A stretch of 64,000 nucleotides of DNA from RYN-230 sp963837515 (lineage in GTDB: Bacteria > Actinomycetota > Actinomycetes > Streptosporangiales > Streptosporangiaceae), in contig CAWINT010000013.1 in NCBI GenBank assembly GCA_963837515.1, positions 62,001-126,000 of the forward strand, read 5' to 3'. The position numbers were made by a program, and so were the translations under genes. The notes beneath the pieces were generated by a model, which did not search any database, was not told where the DNA came from, and was given only the letters and a program-made list of their open reading frames with translations. Positions 16,241 to 25,780 of the stretch are shown in pieces. The stretch's first letter is position 1, and the number at the start of each line of letters is the position of its first letter.

Positions 16241-16726
16241 AGCTCACGCCAGTGTCAGCGGGCAGCGGCGCGGAGGGCAGGGCCCGAAGTCCTGGCGGGC
16301 CACCACCGAACGGCCGCTTTGCGGCGGACGCAATGCCCTCCGTACCCGGCGGACGGGACCTTCTGCTCTGCTCGCCGGACGTGGGTTGCGCCAAGTCTCG
16401 GATCATGGGCATGACGACGGAGCACGGCAGGCCGGCTGCCGCGCCCGAGGCCCGGGTCATCCGCGACGGCGAACAGCGGAACAAGATCGGCGCGCACCGG
16501 ATCGCCACGGTCCCAGGGGGCCGGTCACCGGCTCATCGGCGAATCCGTGGCCCCGGGGCTCACGTCGTCGCCGGCGTAAGCCATTTCTCCACCTCTGCGT
16601 CCGGGGGCGGCCTCCGCTGCGCATGAGGTGACTTTCGGCGCGACGCGCAGGGCGAACTGCTCTGCCGCTGCCTGCTGACACCGGGTGGACTGCAGAAAGA
16701 GGTCTTTCTGCGAGGTCGTGATCATC
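16241..16726. promoter_or_regulatory. intergenic region with a 20-bp operator-like inverted repeat
   Basis: This gap holds promoters for the divergent PAP2 and deacetylase genes. At 16692-16711, GCAGAAAGA and TCTTTCTGC form a perfect 9-bp inverted repeat with a 2-base centre, 16 bases before the deacetylase ATG. It could be an operator or could structure the leader. A short frame starting at about 16412 (MTTEHGRPAAAPEARVIRDG) has reasonable codon use but no recognisable domain. I do not call it a gene. Confidence 0.45.
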
Positions 16727-18241
16727 ATGAAGGGCCAGTTTTGGCATGTCCGTACGCTTCCCTGGGCCGCCGCGGCGGTCGTGGCCGCCGGGACGCTGAT
16801 CGCGGCGGGCGGCACGCCGGCCAGCGCGCGGTCCACAGCCGTGGCGGGGCCGCAGGCCACGGCGCAGCCGCAGGCGGTGCCCACCGGGCTGGGTGGCCGG
16901 GTGTGGAGCGCCATTCCCACCCACGCGAAAGTGGTCGCCCTGACCTTCGACGCGGGCGCGAACGCCGACGGCGTGGCCAGCATCCTGAGCACTCTGTCCG
17001 CGAACCACGTGCGGGCCAGCTTCTTCTTGACCGGCGACTTCACCAGCAGCTTCCCGGCGCAGGCCAAGGCCATGGCGGCCGCCGGCCGGGCCGGCGATCA
17101 CTCGGTCTCACACCCGTACTTCACCAAGCTGACCGACGCCCAGATGCGCCAGGAGGTCCTCGGGGCCCAGCAGACCATCAAGACGGTGACCGGTGCGAAC
17201 CCGGCGCCGTGGTTCCGGTTCCCGTTCGGCGACTACAACGCGCACACCGTGTCGGTCGTGAACTCCACCGGGTTCGTGCCGGTCGGCTGGACGGTGGACA
17301 CGCTCGGCTGGGAGGGCACCTCGGAGGGCATCACGGTGGCGAAGATCGTCAGCCGGGTGCTGGGCAGCCTGCAGCCCGGTGAGATCGTGCTGATGCACTG
17401 CGGCTCCAACCCCACCGACCATTCCACCCTGGACGCCGACGCGCTGCCTTCGGTGATCAGCCAGCTGCGCTCCCGCGGCTATCAGTTCGTTACCGTGGAC
17501 GCGCTGAGCGGGCTCGGGTATCACGTGCTGGCCTCCGCGGGCGGCGTGTCAAGCTTCGGCGCGCCCGGCTACGGTGGGGTCGTCACCGAGCGTGGCGTGA
17601 AGGCGGCCGCGCTGGCCGCCGACCGGGCGACCGGCGGGTACTGGGTGCTGCGCTCCAACGGCGGGGTCAACAACGTCCAAGCGCCCTGGTACGGCTCGCT
17701 GAAGGGCAAGATCCCGGCCGGGCAGGCCGTCGCCGCCATCGCCGGCACCCCATCCGGCGGGTACCTGATCCTCTCCTCCGGCGGCGGGGTCTACGCCTAC
17801 GGCACACCCAGTTACGGTGGGGTCCGCACCGAGCCCGGGGTGAAGGCGGTCGCGCTGGCCGCCGACCCGGCCACCGGCGGGTACTGGGTGCTGCGTTCCA
17901 ACGGCGGGGTCAACAACGTCCACGCGCCCTGGTACGGCTCGCTGAACGGCAAGATCCCGGCCGGGCAGACCGTCACCGCCATCGCCGCCACCTCATCCGG
18001 GTACCTGATCCTCACCTCCGGTGGCGGGGTCTACGCCTTCGGCACACCCCGGTACGGCTCGGGCACCGGGCCGCTGCCCACGGGCGTGCGGGCGGTCGGG
18101 CTGGCCGCCGACCCGGTCACCGGCGGGTACTGGGTCCTCAAGTCCAACGGTGGGGTGACCGCCGGCAACGCTCCCTGGTACGGATCCCTGCTTGGCATGA
18201 TTCCCGCAGGCCAGAGCGTCACGGCGATCGCCGGCGAGTAA
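16727..18241 (+). CDS. secreted polysaccharide deacetylase with C-terminal propeller-like repeats
   Basis: 504 residues from ATG 16727. A signal peptide (LPWAAAAVVAAGTLIAAGG) ends near ASARS. The NodB domain follows: ALTFDAGANADG, DHSVSHPYF (metal His pair), RFPFGDYN, DTLGWEG and VLMHCGSNP. These residues predict a metal-dependent deacetylase of cell-wall or chitin-type sugars. From residue ~270 to the end are about three ~80-residue repeats built on GGYWVLRSNGGVNN, APWYGSL and GGGVYAYGTPSYGG. Such repeats occur in secreted actinobacterial enzymes and are probably wall- or glycan-binding. It acts outside the membrane. The CtpE-like ATPase starts 9 bases later. Confidence 0.88.
   Translation: MKGQFWHVRTLPWAAAAVVAAGTLIAAGGTPASARSTAVAGPQATAQPQAVPTGLGGRVWSAIPTHAKVVALTFDAGANADGVASILSTLSANHVRASFFLTGDFTSSFPAQAKAMAAAGRAGDHSVSHPYFTKLTDAQMRQEVLGAQQTIKTVTGANPAPWFRFPFGDYNAHTVSVVNSTGFVPVGWTVDTLGWEGTSEGITVAKIVSRVLGSLQPGEIVLMHCGSNPTDHSTLDADALPSVISQLRSRGYQFVTVDALSGLGYHVLASAGGVSSFGAPGYGGVVTERGVKAAALAADRATGGYWVLRSNGGVNNVQAPWYGSLKGKIPAGQAVAAIAGTPSGGYLILSSGGGVYAYGTPSYGGVRTEPGVKAVALAADPATGGYWVLRSNGGVNNVHAPWYGSLNGKIPAGQTVTAIAATSSGYLILTSGGGVYAFGTPRYGSGTGPLPTGVRAVGLAADPVTGGYWVLKSNGGVTAGNAPWYGSLLGMIPAGQSVTAIAGE
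17530..18240 (+). repeat. three direct repeats of about 240 bases within the deacetylase gene
   Basis: Three near-identical copies start at about 17530, 17770 and 18010 and encode the GGVYAYG...GGYWVLRSNGGV unit. The DNA identity of copies one and two is high enough to suggest recent duplication or gene conversion. Such tracts can collapse in assemblies. Confidence 0.7.
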
Positions 18242-18250
18242 CCTGCGGCC

Positions 18251-20599
18251 ATGACGGGGACGCCGCCGGCGCCAGCGCAGCCGCTCAGCCTGACGCCGGC
18301 TGGCGGCCTCAGCCCGGGTGAGGTCGCGCAGCGGCGCGCCCAGGGACTGGGAAACGACACCGGCGAGCGCACCAGCCGCTCGGTCGCGGAGATCCTGCGG
18401 GCGAACATCCTGACCCGGTTCAACTTCATCCTGGGCGCGCTCCTGGCGGTGATCCTCATCGTGGGCGCGCCGCAGGACGCCCTGTTCGGCATCGTGCTGG
18501 TGGCCAACGCCCTGATCGGCATCGGGCAGGAACTACGGGCCAAGCTCACCCTCGACCGGCTGGCCGTGCTCAGCGCGCCCCGGGTCCGGGTGATCCGGGG
18601 CAGTGCCCCGCAGGACATCTCCGCCGGTGAGCTGGTGGCCGGCGACCTGGTGGCGCTGCGGCCCGGCGATCAGCTGATCGCGGACGGGATCGTCCGGGAC
18701 AGCACGAGCTTGCAAGCCGACGAGTCGCTGCTGACCGGGGAATCCGAGCCGGTGGCCAAAGGCGGCGGTGACCGGCTGCTGTCGGGCAGCTTCGTGACGG
18801 CCGGGTCCGGCAGCTACCAGGCCACCGCGGTGGGCGCCCAGGCCTACGCCCGCCAGCTCGCCGCCGAGGCCCGGCGATTCACCCTGGCCCGCTCGGAACT
18901 GGTCGAGGGAATCAACCGGATCCTGCGTTATGTAACCTGGGCGATCGTCCCGGTCGCGGCGGTGGTGCTGGTCGGCCAGGCGCACGCGCACCAGGGAGTC
19001 CGGGCCGCGCTGACCGGGACCGTTGCCGCCCTGGTGGGTATGGTGCCGCAGGGGCTGGTGCTGCTGACCAGCATCGCCTTCGGGGTCGCGGCGGTCACCC
19101 TGGCCCGCCGGCGGGTGCTGGTCCAGCAGCTTCCCGCGGTCGAAGGCCTGGCCCGGGTGGACGTGGTCTGCTTCGACAAGACCGGGACGCTGACCGACGG
19201 CAGCATCGCCTTCGACCGGCTCGTCCCGCTCGACGGCGAGGCACCCGCAGCGGCGGCCCTCGGGGCGCTCGCTGACGAGCGGGATCCGAACCCGACGCTG
19301 GCCGCCATCGGCGCGGCCTGCCCGCCCCCGTCCAGTTGGCGGCGCGGCGCCGCCGTGCCGTTCTCCGCCGCCCGCAAGTGGAGCGGGGCCGAGTTCGGCG
19401 GGCAGGGCACCTGGGTGCTCGGCGCCCCGGAGATGGTGCTGTCCGGCGGGCACCCGCCAGCCCGGGCGCAGGCCGCCCAGCTCGCCGCGACCGGCCGCCG
19501 GGTACTCCTGCTGGCCCACGGCCGCCAGCCCTTCCACGGCGAGTCGCTGCCGCCCGGGCTGCGGCCGGTGGCGCTGGTCGTCCTGGCCGAACGGCTGCGG
19601 CCGGACGCCGCCGAGACGATCGCCTACTTCGCCGCCCAGGGGGTGGCCATGAAGGTCATCTCGGGTGACAGCCCGCAGACGGTCAGCGCGGTGGCCGCCC
19701 AGGCCGGGCTGGCCCAGGCCGGCGACCCGGTCGACGCCCGGGACCTGTCCGATGATCCCGCCGCGCTCGGCCGCGTGGTCGAAGGGCACTCGGTGTTCGG
19801 GCGGGTGACCCCGCACCAGAAGCAGGCGATGGTCACCGCGTTGCAGGCGCGCGGGCACACGGTCGCGATGACCGGTGACGGCGTCAACGACGTGCTGGCG
19901 CTCAAGCTCGCCGACCTCGGCATCGCGATGGGTTCCGGCGCCCCGGCCACCCGGGCGGTCGCCGAGCTGGTGCTGCTGGACGGCCGGTTCGCGCGGCTGC
20001 CCGGTGTGGTCGCGGAGGGCCGCCGGGTGACGGCCAACATCGAGCGGGTGGCGAACCTGTTCGTCACCAAGTCCGTGTGGGCCGCGCTGCTGGCGGTGGC
20101 CGCCGGCGTCGCGCTGCTGCCCTTCCCGTTCCTGCCCCGGCACCTGACCATCATCGACAGCCTGGCCATCGGCATCCCGTCGTTCTTCCTGGCCCTGGCC
20201 CCGAACACCCGGCGCTACCGGCCCGGGTTCACCGGCCGGGTGCTGCGGTTCGCGATCCCGGCCGGCATCATCATCACCGCGGCCACCTTGTCCGCCTACC
20301 TCGCCGCCCGGGCCGCCGGGCTGCCGCTGACCCAGCAGCGCACCGCCGCGACGCTGGTCACGCTGATCCTCAGCCTGGCCGTGCTCACCCTGCTGGCCAT
20401 CCCGCTGACCTGGCGCCGGGTCGTCCTGATCGGCGCGGCCCTGGCCGGGTTCGCCCTGCTGTTCCCGGTGCCGGCCGTGCGCCGGTTCTACGAGCTCGCG
20501 CTGCCCCGTGGCCAGCTCACCGCGATTCTGCTGATCGCGGCGCTGGGCGTCACGGCGATCGCGGTGTTCTGGGCGCTATCCCGCCGGGGGCACGGTTAG
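18251..20599 (+). CDS. P-type cation ATPase, CtpE-like
   Basis: 782 residues. Actuator motif LLTGESEPV, phosphorylation site CFDKTGTLTDG and hinge AMTGDGVNDVLALKLADLGIA (split as MTGDGVNDVLALK and ADLGIAMGSG). There are about ten membrane helices; helix 4 carries GMVPQGLVLLTSIAF. Overall it matches the mycobacterial CtpE group, reported as calcium transporters. It lacks N-terminal heavy-metal binding domains. The start codon lies only 9 bases after the deacetylase stop, so they are probably co-transcribed. The 3' end overlaps the convergent DUF4389 gene by 24 bases. Confidence 0.88.
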   Translation: MTGTPPAPAQPLSLTPAGGLSPGEVAQRRAQGLGNDTGERTSRSVAEILRANILTRFNFILGALLAVILIVGAPQDALFGIVLVANALIGIGQELRAKLTLDRLAVLSAPRVRVIRGSAPQDISAGELVAGDLVALRPGDQLIADGIVRDSTSLQADESLLTGESEPVAKGGGDRLLSGSFVTAGSGSYQATAVGAQAYARQLAAEARRFTLARSELVEGINRILRYVTWAIVPVAAVVLVGQAHAHQGVRAALTGTVAALVGMVPQGLVLLTSIAFGVAAVTLARRRVLVQQLPAVEGLARVDVVCFDKTGTLTDGSIAFDRLVPLDGEAPAAAALGALADERDPNPTLAAIGAACPPPSSWRRGAAVPFSAARKWSGAEFGGQGTWVLGAPEMVLSGGHPPARAQAAQLAATGRRVLLLAHGRQPFHGESLPPGLRPVALVVLAERLRPDAAETIAYFAAQGVAMKVISGDSPQTVSAVAAQAGLAQAGDPVDARDLSDDPAALGRVVEGHSVFGRVTPHQKQAMVTALQARGHTVAMTGDGVNDVLALKLADLGIAMGSGAPATRAVAELVLLDGRFARLPGVVAEGRRVTANIERVANLFVTKSVWAALLAVAAGVALLPFPFLPRHLTIIDSLAIGIPSFFLALAPNTRRYRPGFTGRVLRFAIPAGIIITAATLSAYLAARAAGLPLTQQRTAATLVTLILSLAVLTLLAIPLTWRRVVLIGAALAGFALLFPVPAVRRFYELALPRGQLTAILLIAALGVTAIAVFWALSRRGHG

Positions 20600-21271
20600 C
20601 GTGCCGTCCGGGTCGTGGCCACCCATGTCCAGCCGGAACGGCGGGTACCGGTCGGTCATCAGGCCCGCGTACGCGGCCACCCGCAGCACCCACCGGTTCA
20701 GGCCGATCAGGAAGCCGAAGAGCTGCGCCGGGTACTCGCCGGTCACCAGCAGGCCCACCGCCGCGATCAGCGCCAGCAGGCCGATCAGGCCCAGGCCCAC
20801 CCAGCTGAAGTCGGACCGGCCGAACGTCCAGACCGACCAGATGTCCGAGCCGGCGAACAGGCCGGCGACGAGGTACTGCGGGATGGCCAGCAGCCACCAC
20901 TTCACCAGCACCAGGCCGCGGGACAGGTGAGCGGGGTAGTCAACCTCCAGGTGGGCCGGGTAGCCGGGGTCATCGGCCAGCGTGAACGGCGGGTATTTAT
21001 CGGTGCCGAACGCGCCGGTCGCGTAATACTGCACGCGCCAGGTCCAGCGCAGCACTCCCACGTTGAACTCGAAGACCGGCCGCGGATAACGCCCGGTGAT
21101 CAGGATGGCGAAGAATGCCACCACACTCAGCACCACGAACGCCAGCCACAAGAACGCCAGCACGACGTAGTGCGGAATCAACAGCACCCACTTGACCAGC
21201 CACAGCCAGCGCGACAGTGGCGGGTCGAGCGAGGCCTCGACCCGGACCGGATACGCACCTGCACCAGCCAT
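20576..21271 (-). CDS. DUF4389 membrane protein
   Basis: 231 residues from ATG 21271. It has about five hydrophobic segments and the repeated DUF4389 pattern: LSRWLWLVKWVLLIPHYVVLAFLW, split as WLVKWVLLIPHYVV, then ITGRYPRPVFEFNVGVLRW and YYATGAFGTDKYPPFTL. The second half repeats the same layout (VKWWLLAIPQYLVAG, TGEYPAQLFGFLIGLNRW, LMTDRYPPFRL). The function is unknown. It begins 5 bases after the SRPBCC gene, so the two form an operon. Confidence 0.85.
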   Translation of the reverse strand: MAGAGAYPVRVEASLDPPLSRWLWLVKWVLLIPHYVVLAFLWLAFVVLSVVAFFAILITGRYPRPVFEFNVGVLRWTWRVQYYATGAFGTDKYPPFTLADDPGYPAHLEVDYPAHLSRGLVLVKWWLLAIPQYLVAGLFAGSDIWSVWTFGRSDFSWVGLGLIGLLALIAAVGLLVTGEYPAQLFGFLIGLNRWVLRVAAYAGLMTDRYPPFRLDMGGHDPDGTLTVPPAG

Positions 21272-21276
21272 CCGGA

Positions 21277-21888
21277 TCACCCGCTGAGGCGCTCGGCCCG
21301 CTCCTTGATCGTCCGGAGCATCTTGCGTTCCATCACCCACGAACCCGGTTCGATGACCGGGTAGGCCAGCTTGTCCCGGAGCGGCAGGGCAGCGGTGTCG
21401 AACCGGTTCCGGCTGATCAGCCGCGTGTGCCCGGCGGCAGGCCGCAGCTCGAACGACCATACCCAGGCCTGGTTGCTGGACCGGACCACCATCGCCCGCT
21501 CCGGGTCGAGCCGCTCCACGCGCATCGCGTAGCCTGGCATCGGGATCTCGTCCCCGACCTTGAGGTCCTGCAGCTCCGGGATGATGCGGTCGGTGTTGTG
21601 GATGTCGATGCCCAGCCGGCGTTCGAGCCAGTCGTAGGTGTACGCACCGCCACGTCCCGGTCCCATCTGCACCAGCCACGGCCAGACCGCGGCGGGCGGC
21701 GCGTCGATCTCCACCGCCCGGGTGGCCACGATGTCCGGGTCCGGCATCAGGTCGTCACCGGCCACCGGGCCGACCGCCTCCTCCGGTGTCGCGCCCCAGT
21801 GCAGGTGCCACGGGCGCAGCCACCGGGCATAGGCCAGCCCCGCGGTGCCCACGATCAGCACACCCAGGGCAGCGCGCTTAGCCAGCAT
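21277..21888 (-). CDS. SRPBCC-fold membrane-anchored protein
   Basis: 203 residues. GGAGGATC lies six bases before the ATG. A single N-terminal membrane helix (AALGVLIVGTAGLAYA) is followed by a START/SRPBCC-like domain: TRAVEIDAPPAAVWPWLVQMG, split as EIDAPPAAVWPWLVQMG, then GDEIPMPGYAMRVERLDPER and a C-terminal helix (VMERKMLRTIKERAERL). These domains bind hydrophobic ligands. It is the first gene of a two-gene operon with the DUF4389 protein; the ligand is unknown. Confidence 0.8.
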   Translation of the reverse strand: MLAKRAALGVLIVGTAGLAYARWLRPWHLHWGATPEEAVGPVAGDDLMPDPDIVATRAVEIDAPPAAVWPWLVQMGPGRGGAYTYDWLERRLGIDIHNTDRIIPELQDLKVGDEIPMPGYAMRVERLDPERAMVVRSSNQAWVWSFELRPAAGHTRLISRNRFDTAALPLRDKLAYPVIEPGSWVMERKMLRTIKERAERLSG

Positions 21889-22119
21889 GGGCGATCCTCC
21901 TTGCCCCTGGCCCCACGCTAGAAGGCAGGCGGAACCAGGCCCAGATGCATCCGCCCCCGCGGGGCCGGGCCCTTCGTCACGATCTTCACCCTTGCGGACC
22001 TGCCGACCCTTGCGCCCGGTTGACGCGCGTGTCAGGATGACTCACCCTAAACGGCGATTCAGGCGGCTCCGGGTACGGTGGCGGGCTGAGCGGGTCGCTC
22101 CGGGACTGGAGGTGCGCAC

Positions 22120-23853
22120 ATGGCATTCCTCAGCGGACGGCCAGGAAGGACGCGGGCCAGGGGAACAAGGACGCGGGCCAGGGGAACACTGTGGCGTTCC
22201 GGCACCGGGCGGCGGCACCACGGGCTGGTCCTCGGCGCGGCGGTCACCGCCGCCGCGCTGACCGCGGCCGGATGCGGCAGCGGGCCGGGCGGCGGGGTAC
22301 CGCAAGGCGGGGTGTACCGGCTGGGCAGCGGCTCCAGCATCGACTCGCTCAACCCGTTCGTCGCGTTCCAGCAGGACGCGTACTCGAGCTTCGAGCTGAT
22401 CTACCCCTTCCTGGTGCAGTACAACGCCAGCCTGCAGTTCGTGCCGGACTTCGCGCGGAGCTGGCAGGTGAGCGGGAACGGCCGGATCTGGACGTTCCAC
22501 ACCCAGCCCGGAGCCCGGTGGTCCGACGGTAAGCCGCTCACCGCGGCCGACGCGGCCTGGACCTACAACACGATGGTCAAATTCGCCAGTGGCCCGACCG
22601 CCGGCACGGCCGGGAACGTCGCGCATCTGGACCATGCCACCGCCCCGGACGCCACTACCGTCGTGCTCACCTACAAGCAGCCGGTGGCGAACGTGCTGTC
22701 CCAGCTGCAGCAGGTGCCGATCCTGCCGGAGCACATCTGGGCCCGGTACGCCACCGGCAACGGCAAGGCGCTGACCACCTTCACCAACTCCGCCCCGATC
22801 GTCTCCGGCGGCCCGTTCAAACTGGTCAAGTACACGCCCAAGCAGATCGCGCTGTTCAAGCGCAACCCGTCCTTCTACGGGCCCAAACCGCACATCGACG
22901 GCCTCGGGCTGCAGTTCTTCGGCACCTACGACGCGGAGATCACCGCGCTGAAGAGCGGGCAGCTGGACGGGATCGAGGTGGTGCCGCCGACCTCGGTGCG
23001 CGATCTGAAGAAGGCCGGCTTCGTGGTGCGGGACAGCCCGGGCGACTACTTCGACGACCTCATCGTCAACGCCAACCCGCAGCAGGACGCCGGCCACAAG
23101 GAACTGGCTAACCCGCTGCTGCGGCAGGCCTTCGACGCGGCGATCGACCGGCAGGCCATCGTGCATACCTCGCTGCTCGGGTACGGCCGGCCGGGCTCGT
23201 CGGTCATCCCGCCGGCCACCGGGCACTGGAGCGACCCGGCGGTCCAGCCCACCTCGTTCAGCCTTACGAAGGCGGCGCAGCTGCTGGACCAGGCGGGATA
23301 CAAGATGGGGCCCAACGGAGTCCGGATCGCGGACGGCCACCCGATGTCCTACACGGTGATAATGCCGGCCGACACCAGCGGCGGCTACGGCGACCGGTCG
23401 TTCCAGATCATCCAGGGCGACTTCAAGAAGATCGGCGTCCAGCTGAACCCGAAGAACCTGGATAACTCCGCCGCCTACGACGCGACCACCGCCGACCACT
23501 ACCGCAGCTTCGAGCTGTCCATGTGGGACTGGCAGCCGCTGATCGACCCCGACTTCATGCTCTCGGTGCTGACCTGCGGATCGTGGAACGTCTGGAACGA
23601 CACCGGGTACTGCAACAAGAGCTATGACCAGGTGTATCAGGCCCAAGGCGCCGCGGTGAACCCAGCGCAGCGGCAGAAGCTGGTGAACCAGATGCAGCAG
23701 ATGATCTACGCCCAGCGCCTGTACCTGGTGCTCGACTACGCGGATCTCATCGAGGCGCACGCCGTGCACTGGGCCGACCTGCCGCTGGTCGGCGGGACCT
23801 CGTTCACCGAGCTGTCCAAGATCCCGTTCGAGAGCGTGCACCAGGCAGGCTGA
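22120..23853 (+). CDS. ABC transporter substrate-binding lipoprotein, peptide type (SBP_bac_5)
   Basis: 577 residues with GGAGG eight bases before the ATG. The lipoprotein signal has an Arg-rich start, then LVLGAAVTAAALTAAGC with the lipidated Cys near residue 51. The family-5 binding-protein pattern follows: SIDSLNPFVAFQQDAY, WSDGKPLTAADAAWTY (the diagnostic block) and FKLVKYTPKQIALFKRNP. It captures oligopeptides or similar ligands at the cell surface and delivers them to the permeases. It is the first gene of a five-gene operon ending at 27805. Ligand specificity cannot be inferred. Confidence 0.9.
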   Translation: MAFLSGRPGRTRARGTRTRARGTLWRSGTGRRHHGLVLGAAVTAAALTAAGCGSGPGGGVPQGGVYRLGSGSSIDSLNPFVAFQQDAYSSFELIYPFLVQYNASLQFVPDFARSWQVSGNGRIWTFHTQPGARWSDGKPLTAADAAWTYNTMVKFASGPTAGTAGNVAHLDHATAPDATTVVLTYKQPVANVLSQLQQVPILPEHIWARYATGNGKALTTFTNSAPIVSGGPFKLVKYTPKQIALFKRNPSFYGPKPHIDGLGLQFFGTYDAEITALKSGQLDGIEVVPPTSVRDLKKAGFVVRDSPGDYFDDLIVNANPQQDAGHKELANPLLRQAFDAAIDRQAIVHTSLLGYGRPGSSVIPPATGHWSDPAVQPTSFSLTKAAQLLDQAGYKMGPNGVRIADGHPMSYTVIMPADTSGGYGDRSFQIIQGDFKKIGVQLNPKNLDNSAAYDATTADHYRSFELSMWDWQPLIDPDFMLSVLTCGSWNVWNDTGYCNKSYDQVYQAQGAAVNPAQRQKLVNQMQQMIYAQRLYLVLDYADLIEAHAVHWADLPLVGGTSFTELSKIPFESVHQAG

Positions 23854-23858
23854 CCGCG

Positions 23859-24824
23859 ATGCGCGGCCTGGACTACGTGATCAAGCGCGGCTTCTTCGCG
23901 CTCATCACCATCTTCGTGGCCATCACCATCAACTTCTTCCTGTTCCGGGTGCTGCCGGGCAGCGCGGTCACCAACCTGTCCCGGGTGCCGCACGCCAGCC
24001 CTCAGCTGCAGCACGCGCTGACGGTCGAGTTCGGGCTGGACCAGCCCAAGTGGCAGCAGTACCTCATCTACCTGGGCCAGCTGGCCCGCGGGAACATGGG
24101 CGTCTCGTTCGCCTACCGGCAGCCGGTCAGCCAACTGCTGATCGCGGACCTGAAGAACACCATCCCGATGGTCACCGTGGGCACCGTGGCGGCCATCATC
24201 GTCGGGGTGTCCAGCGGCGTGCTGTCGGCGTGGCGCCGCGGCTCCCCGCCGGACCACGTGAGCACCAACGCGGCGATCTTCGCGTACGCGTTCCCCACCC
24301 AGTGGCTCGGCCTGATGCTGCTGATCGTGTTCGCCGGCATCCTGCCCGCGGGCGGGATGAGCGACCCGTTCGTGTTCGGTACGGAACCGTTCTGGCCGCA
24401 CCTCGGCGACATCAGCGTGCACATGATCCTGCCCGCGGCCACGCTCATGCTGACCGCGTACGGCAGCTACACGCTCGTCGTCCGGTCCGCGCTGCTGGAG
24501 ACGCTCGGCGAGGACTACGTGCTCACAGCCCGGGCCAAAGGGCTGCCCGCGCGGCACATCCTGTGGCGGCACGCGGTGCGCAACGCGCTGCTGCCGATGG
24601 TCACGCTCATCGCGCTGGACCTCGGCCTCATCGTCGGCGGGGCCCTGCTGATCGAGGTCATCTTCAGCTGGCCGGGCATCGGGCTGGCCATGTACACCGC
24701 GATCGGGCAGCGGGACTACCCGATGCTGCAGGGCGGCTTCCTCATCCTGACCGTCTCGGTGATCCTGCTGAACTTCGCCGCCGACCTGCTGTACTTCCGC
24801 CTGGACCCGAGGATCACCCAGTGA
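23859..24824 (+). CDS. peptide ABC transporter permease, DppB/OppB type
   Basis: 321 residues with six membrane helices. The N-terminal pattern (ITIFVAITINFFLFRVLPG) and the EAA-loop region TARAKGLPARHILWRHAVRN, followed by LPMVTLIALDLGLIVGGALL, are those of the BPD transporter permease. It starts 5 bases after the binding-protein stop and overlaps the next permease by 4 bases, so the genes are translationally coupled. Confidence 0.92.
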   Translation: MRGLDYVIKRGFFALITIFVAITINFFLFRVLPGSAVTNLSRVPHASPQLQHALTVEFGLDQPKWQQYLIYLGQLARGNMGVSFAYRQPVSQLLIADLKNTIPMVTVGTVAAIIVGVSSGVLSAWRRGSPPDHVSTNAAIFAYAFPTQWLGLMLLIVFAGILPAGGMSDPFVFGTEPFWPHLGDISVHMILPAATLMLTAYGSYTLVVRSALLETLGEDYVLTARAKGLPARHILWRHAVRNALLPMVTLIALDLGLIVGGALLIEVIFSWPGIGLAMYTAIGQRDYPMLQGGFLILTVSVILLNFAADLLYFRLDPRITQ

Positions 24825-25780
24825 CCGCACCCCTGCAGGATCCGCAGCTCACCGCCGGGGCCCAGGGCCAGCCGCCCCGGCGCAGCGGCTTTCTGCGCAG
24901 CGTGCTGCGCGACCGCAAGGCCGCGGTCATCGGCCTGGCCATCATCGCGTTCTTCGTCGTGCTGTCCGTCGTCGCGCCCTACCTCTCGCCCTACAGCATC
25001 AGCCAGCGGAGCTGTGCGGTCTACGCGGCACCGTCGGCCCAGCACTGGCTGGGCTGCGATGACGGCGGCATCGACGTGCTCAGCGAACTCATGCAGGGCG
25101 GCCGGATCTCACTGATCGTCGGCTTCGCCGCGACCCTGGTCGCGATCGTCATCGGCGGCGGGATCGGGATCCTGTCCGGCTACTTCAGCGGCCCGGTGGA
25201 CGTCGGGCTGATGCGGGTCACCGACTACCTGATCGTGATTCCCGACCTGGTGTTCATGATCGTGATCGCGGACGTATGGGGCGCCAGCCTGTTCCACGTG
25301 ATCATCGTGATCGGGATCCTGGAATGGACCACCACGGCGCGGATCATCCGGGCCCAGGTGATGAGCCTGCGGGAACGGGTCTACGTGAAACGCACCCGCG
25401 CGCTCGGCGCCGGGCACCTGCGGATCATCGGGAAGCACATCCTGCCGCAGGTCGGCCCGCTGCTCATGGCCAACACGGTGCTGACCATCGCGATCGCGAT
25501 CTACCTGGAGACCGCGCTGGCCTTCCTCGGCCTGGAGGACCCCACCGTCACCACCTGGGGGACGATCCTGGAGCACGCGTTCGAGCGGACCGCGATCAGT
25601 TCCGGGGCGTGGTGGGCCATCGTGCCGGACGGCATCCTCATCGCCACGCTCATCGCCGGGTGCTTCCTGTTCGGCCAGGCGGTCGAGGACGCACTCAACC
25701 CGCGGCTCCGGGTGGCGCACTTGTCGGTGCGCCGGTGGCGGCTGCGCCCGCTGGTGGGAAGGGGGCCGGACGCGCTGTGA
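24821..25780 (+). CDS. peptide ABC transporter permease, DppC/OppC type
   Basis: 319 residues from GTG 24821, overlapping the DppB stop (GTGA). An N-terminal cytoplasmic segment with SGFLRSVLRDRKAAVIG leads into helix 1, as in OppC. The EAA loop is KRTRALGAGHLRIIGKHILPQ and the C-terminal helix is ILIATLIAGCFLFG. It pairs with DppB to form the channel. The last bases overlap the GTG of the next gene. Confidence 0.92.
   Translation: MTAPLQDPQLTAGAQGQPPRRSGFLRSVLRDRKAAVIGLAIIAFFVVLSVVAPYLSPYSISQRSCAVYAAPSAQHWLGCDDGGIDVLSELMQGGRISLIVGFAATLVAIVIGGGIGILSGYFSGPVDVGLMRVTDYLIVIPDLVFMIVIADVWGASLFHVIIVIGILEWTTTARIIRAQVMSLRERVYVKRTRALGAGHLRIIGKHILPQVGPLLMANTVLTIAIAIYLETALAFLGLEDPTVTTWGTILEHAFERTAISSGAWWAIVPDGILIATLIAGCFLFGQAVEDALNPRLRVAHLSVRRWRLRPLVGRGPDAL

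Noticed and set aside
18533..20143. Minus-strand frame of 536 residues
   Set aside because: Antisense to the P-type ATPase; composition is Gln/Arg/Gly-rich with no motif.
22042..23841. Minus-strand frame of 599 residues
   Set aside because: Antisense shadow of the peptide-binding protein gene.
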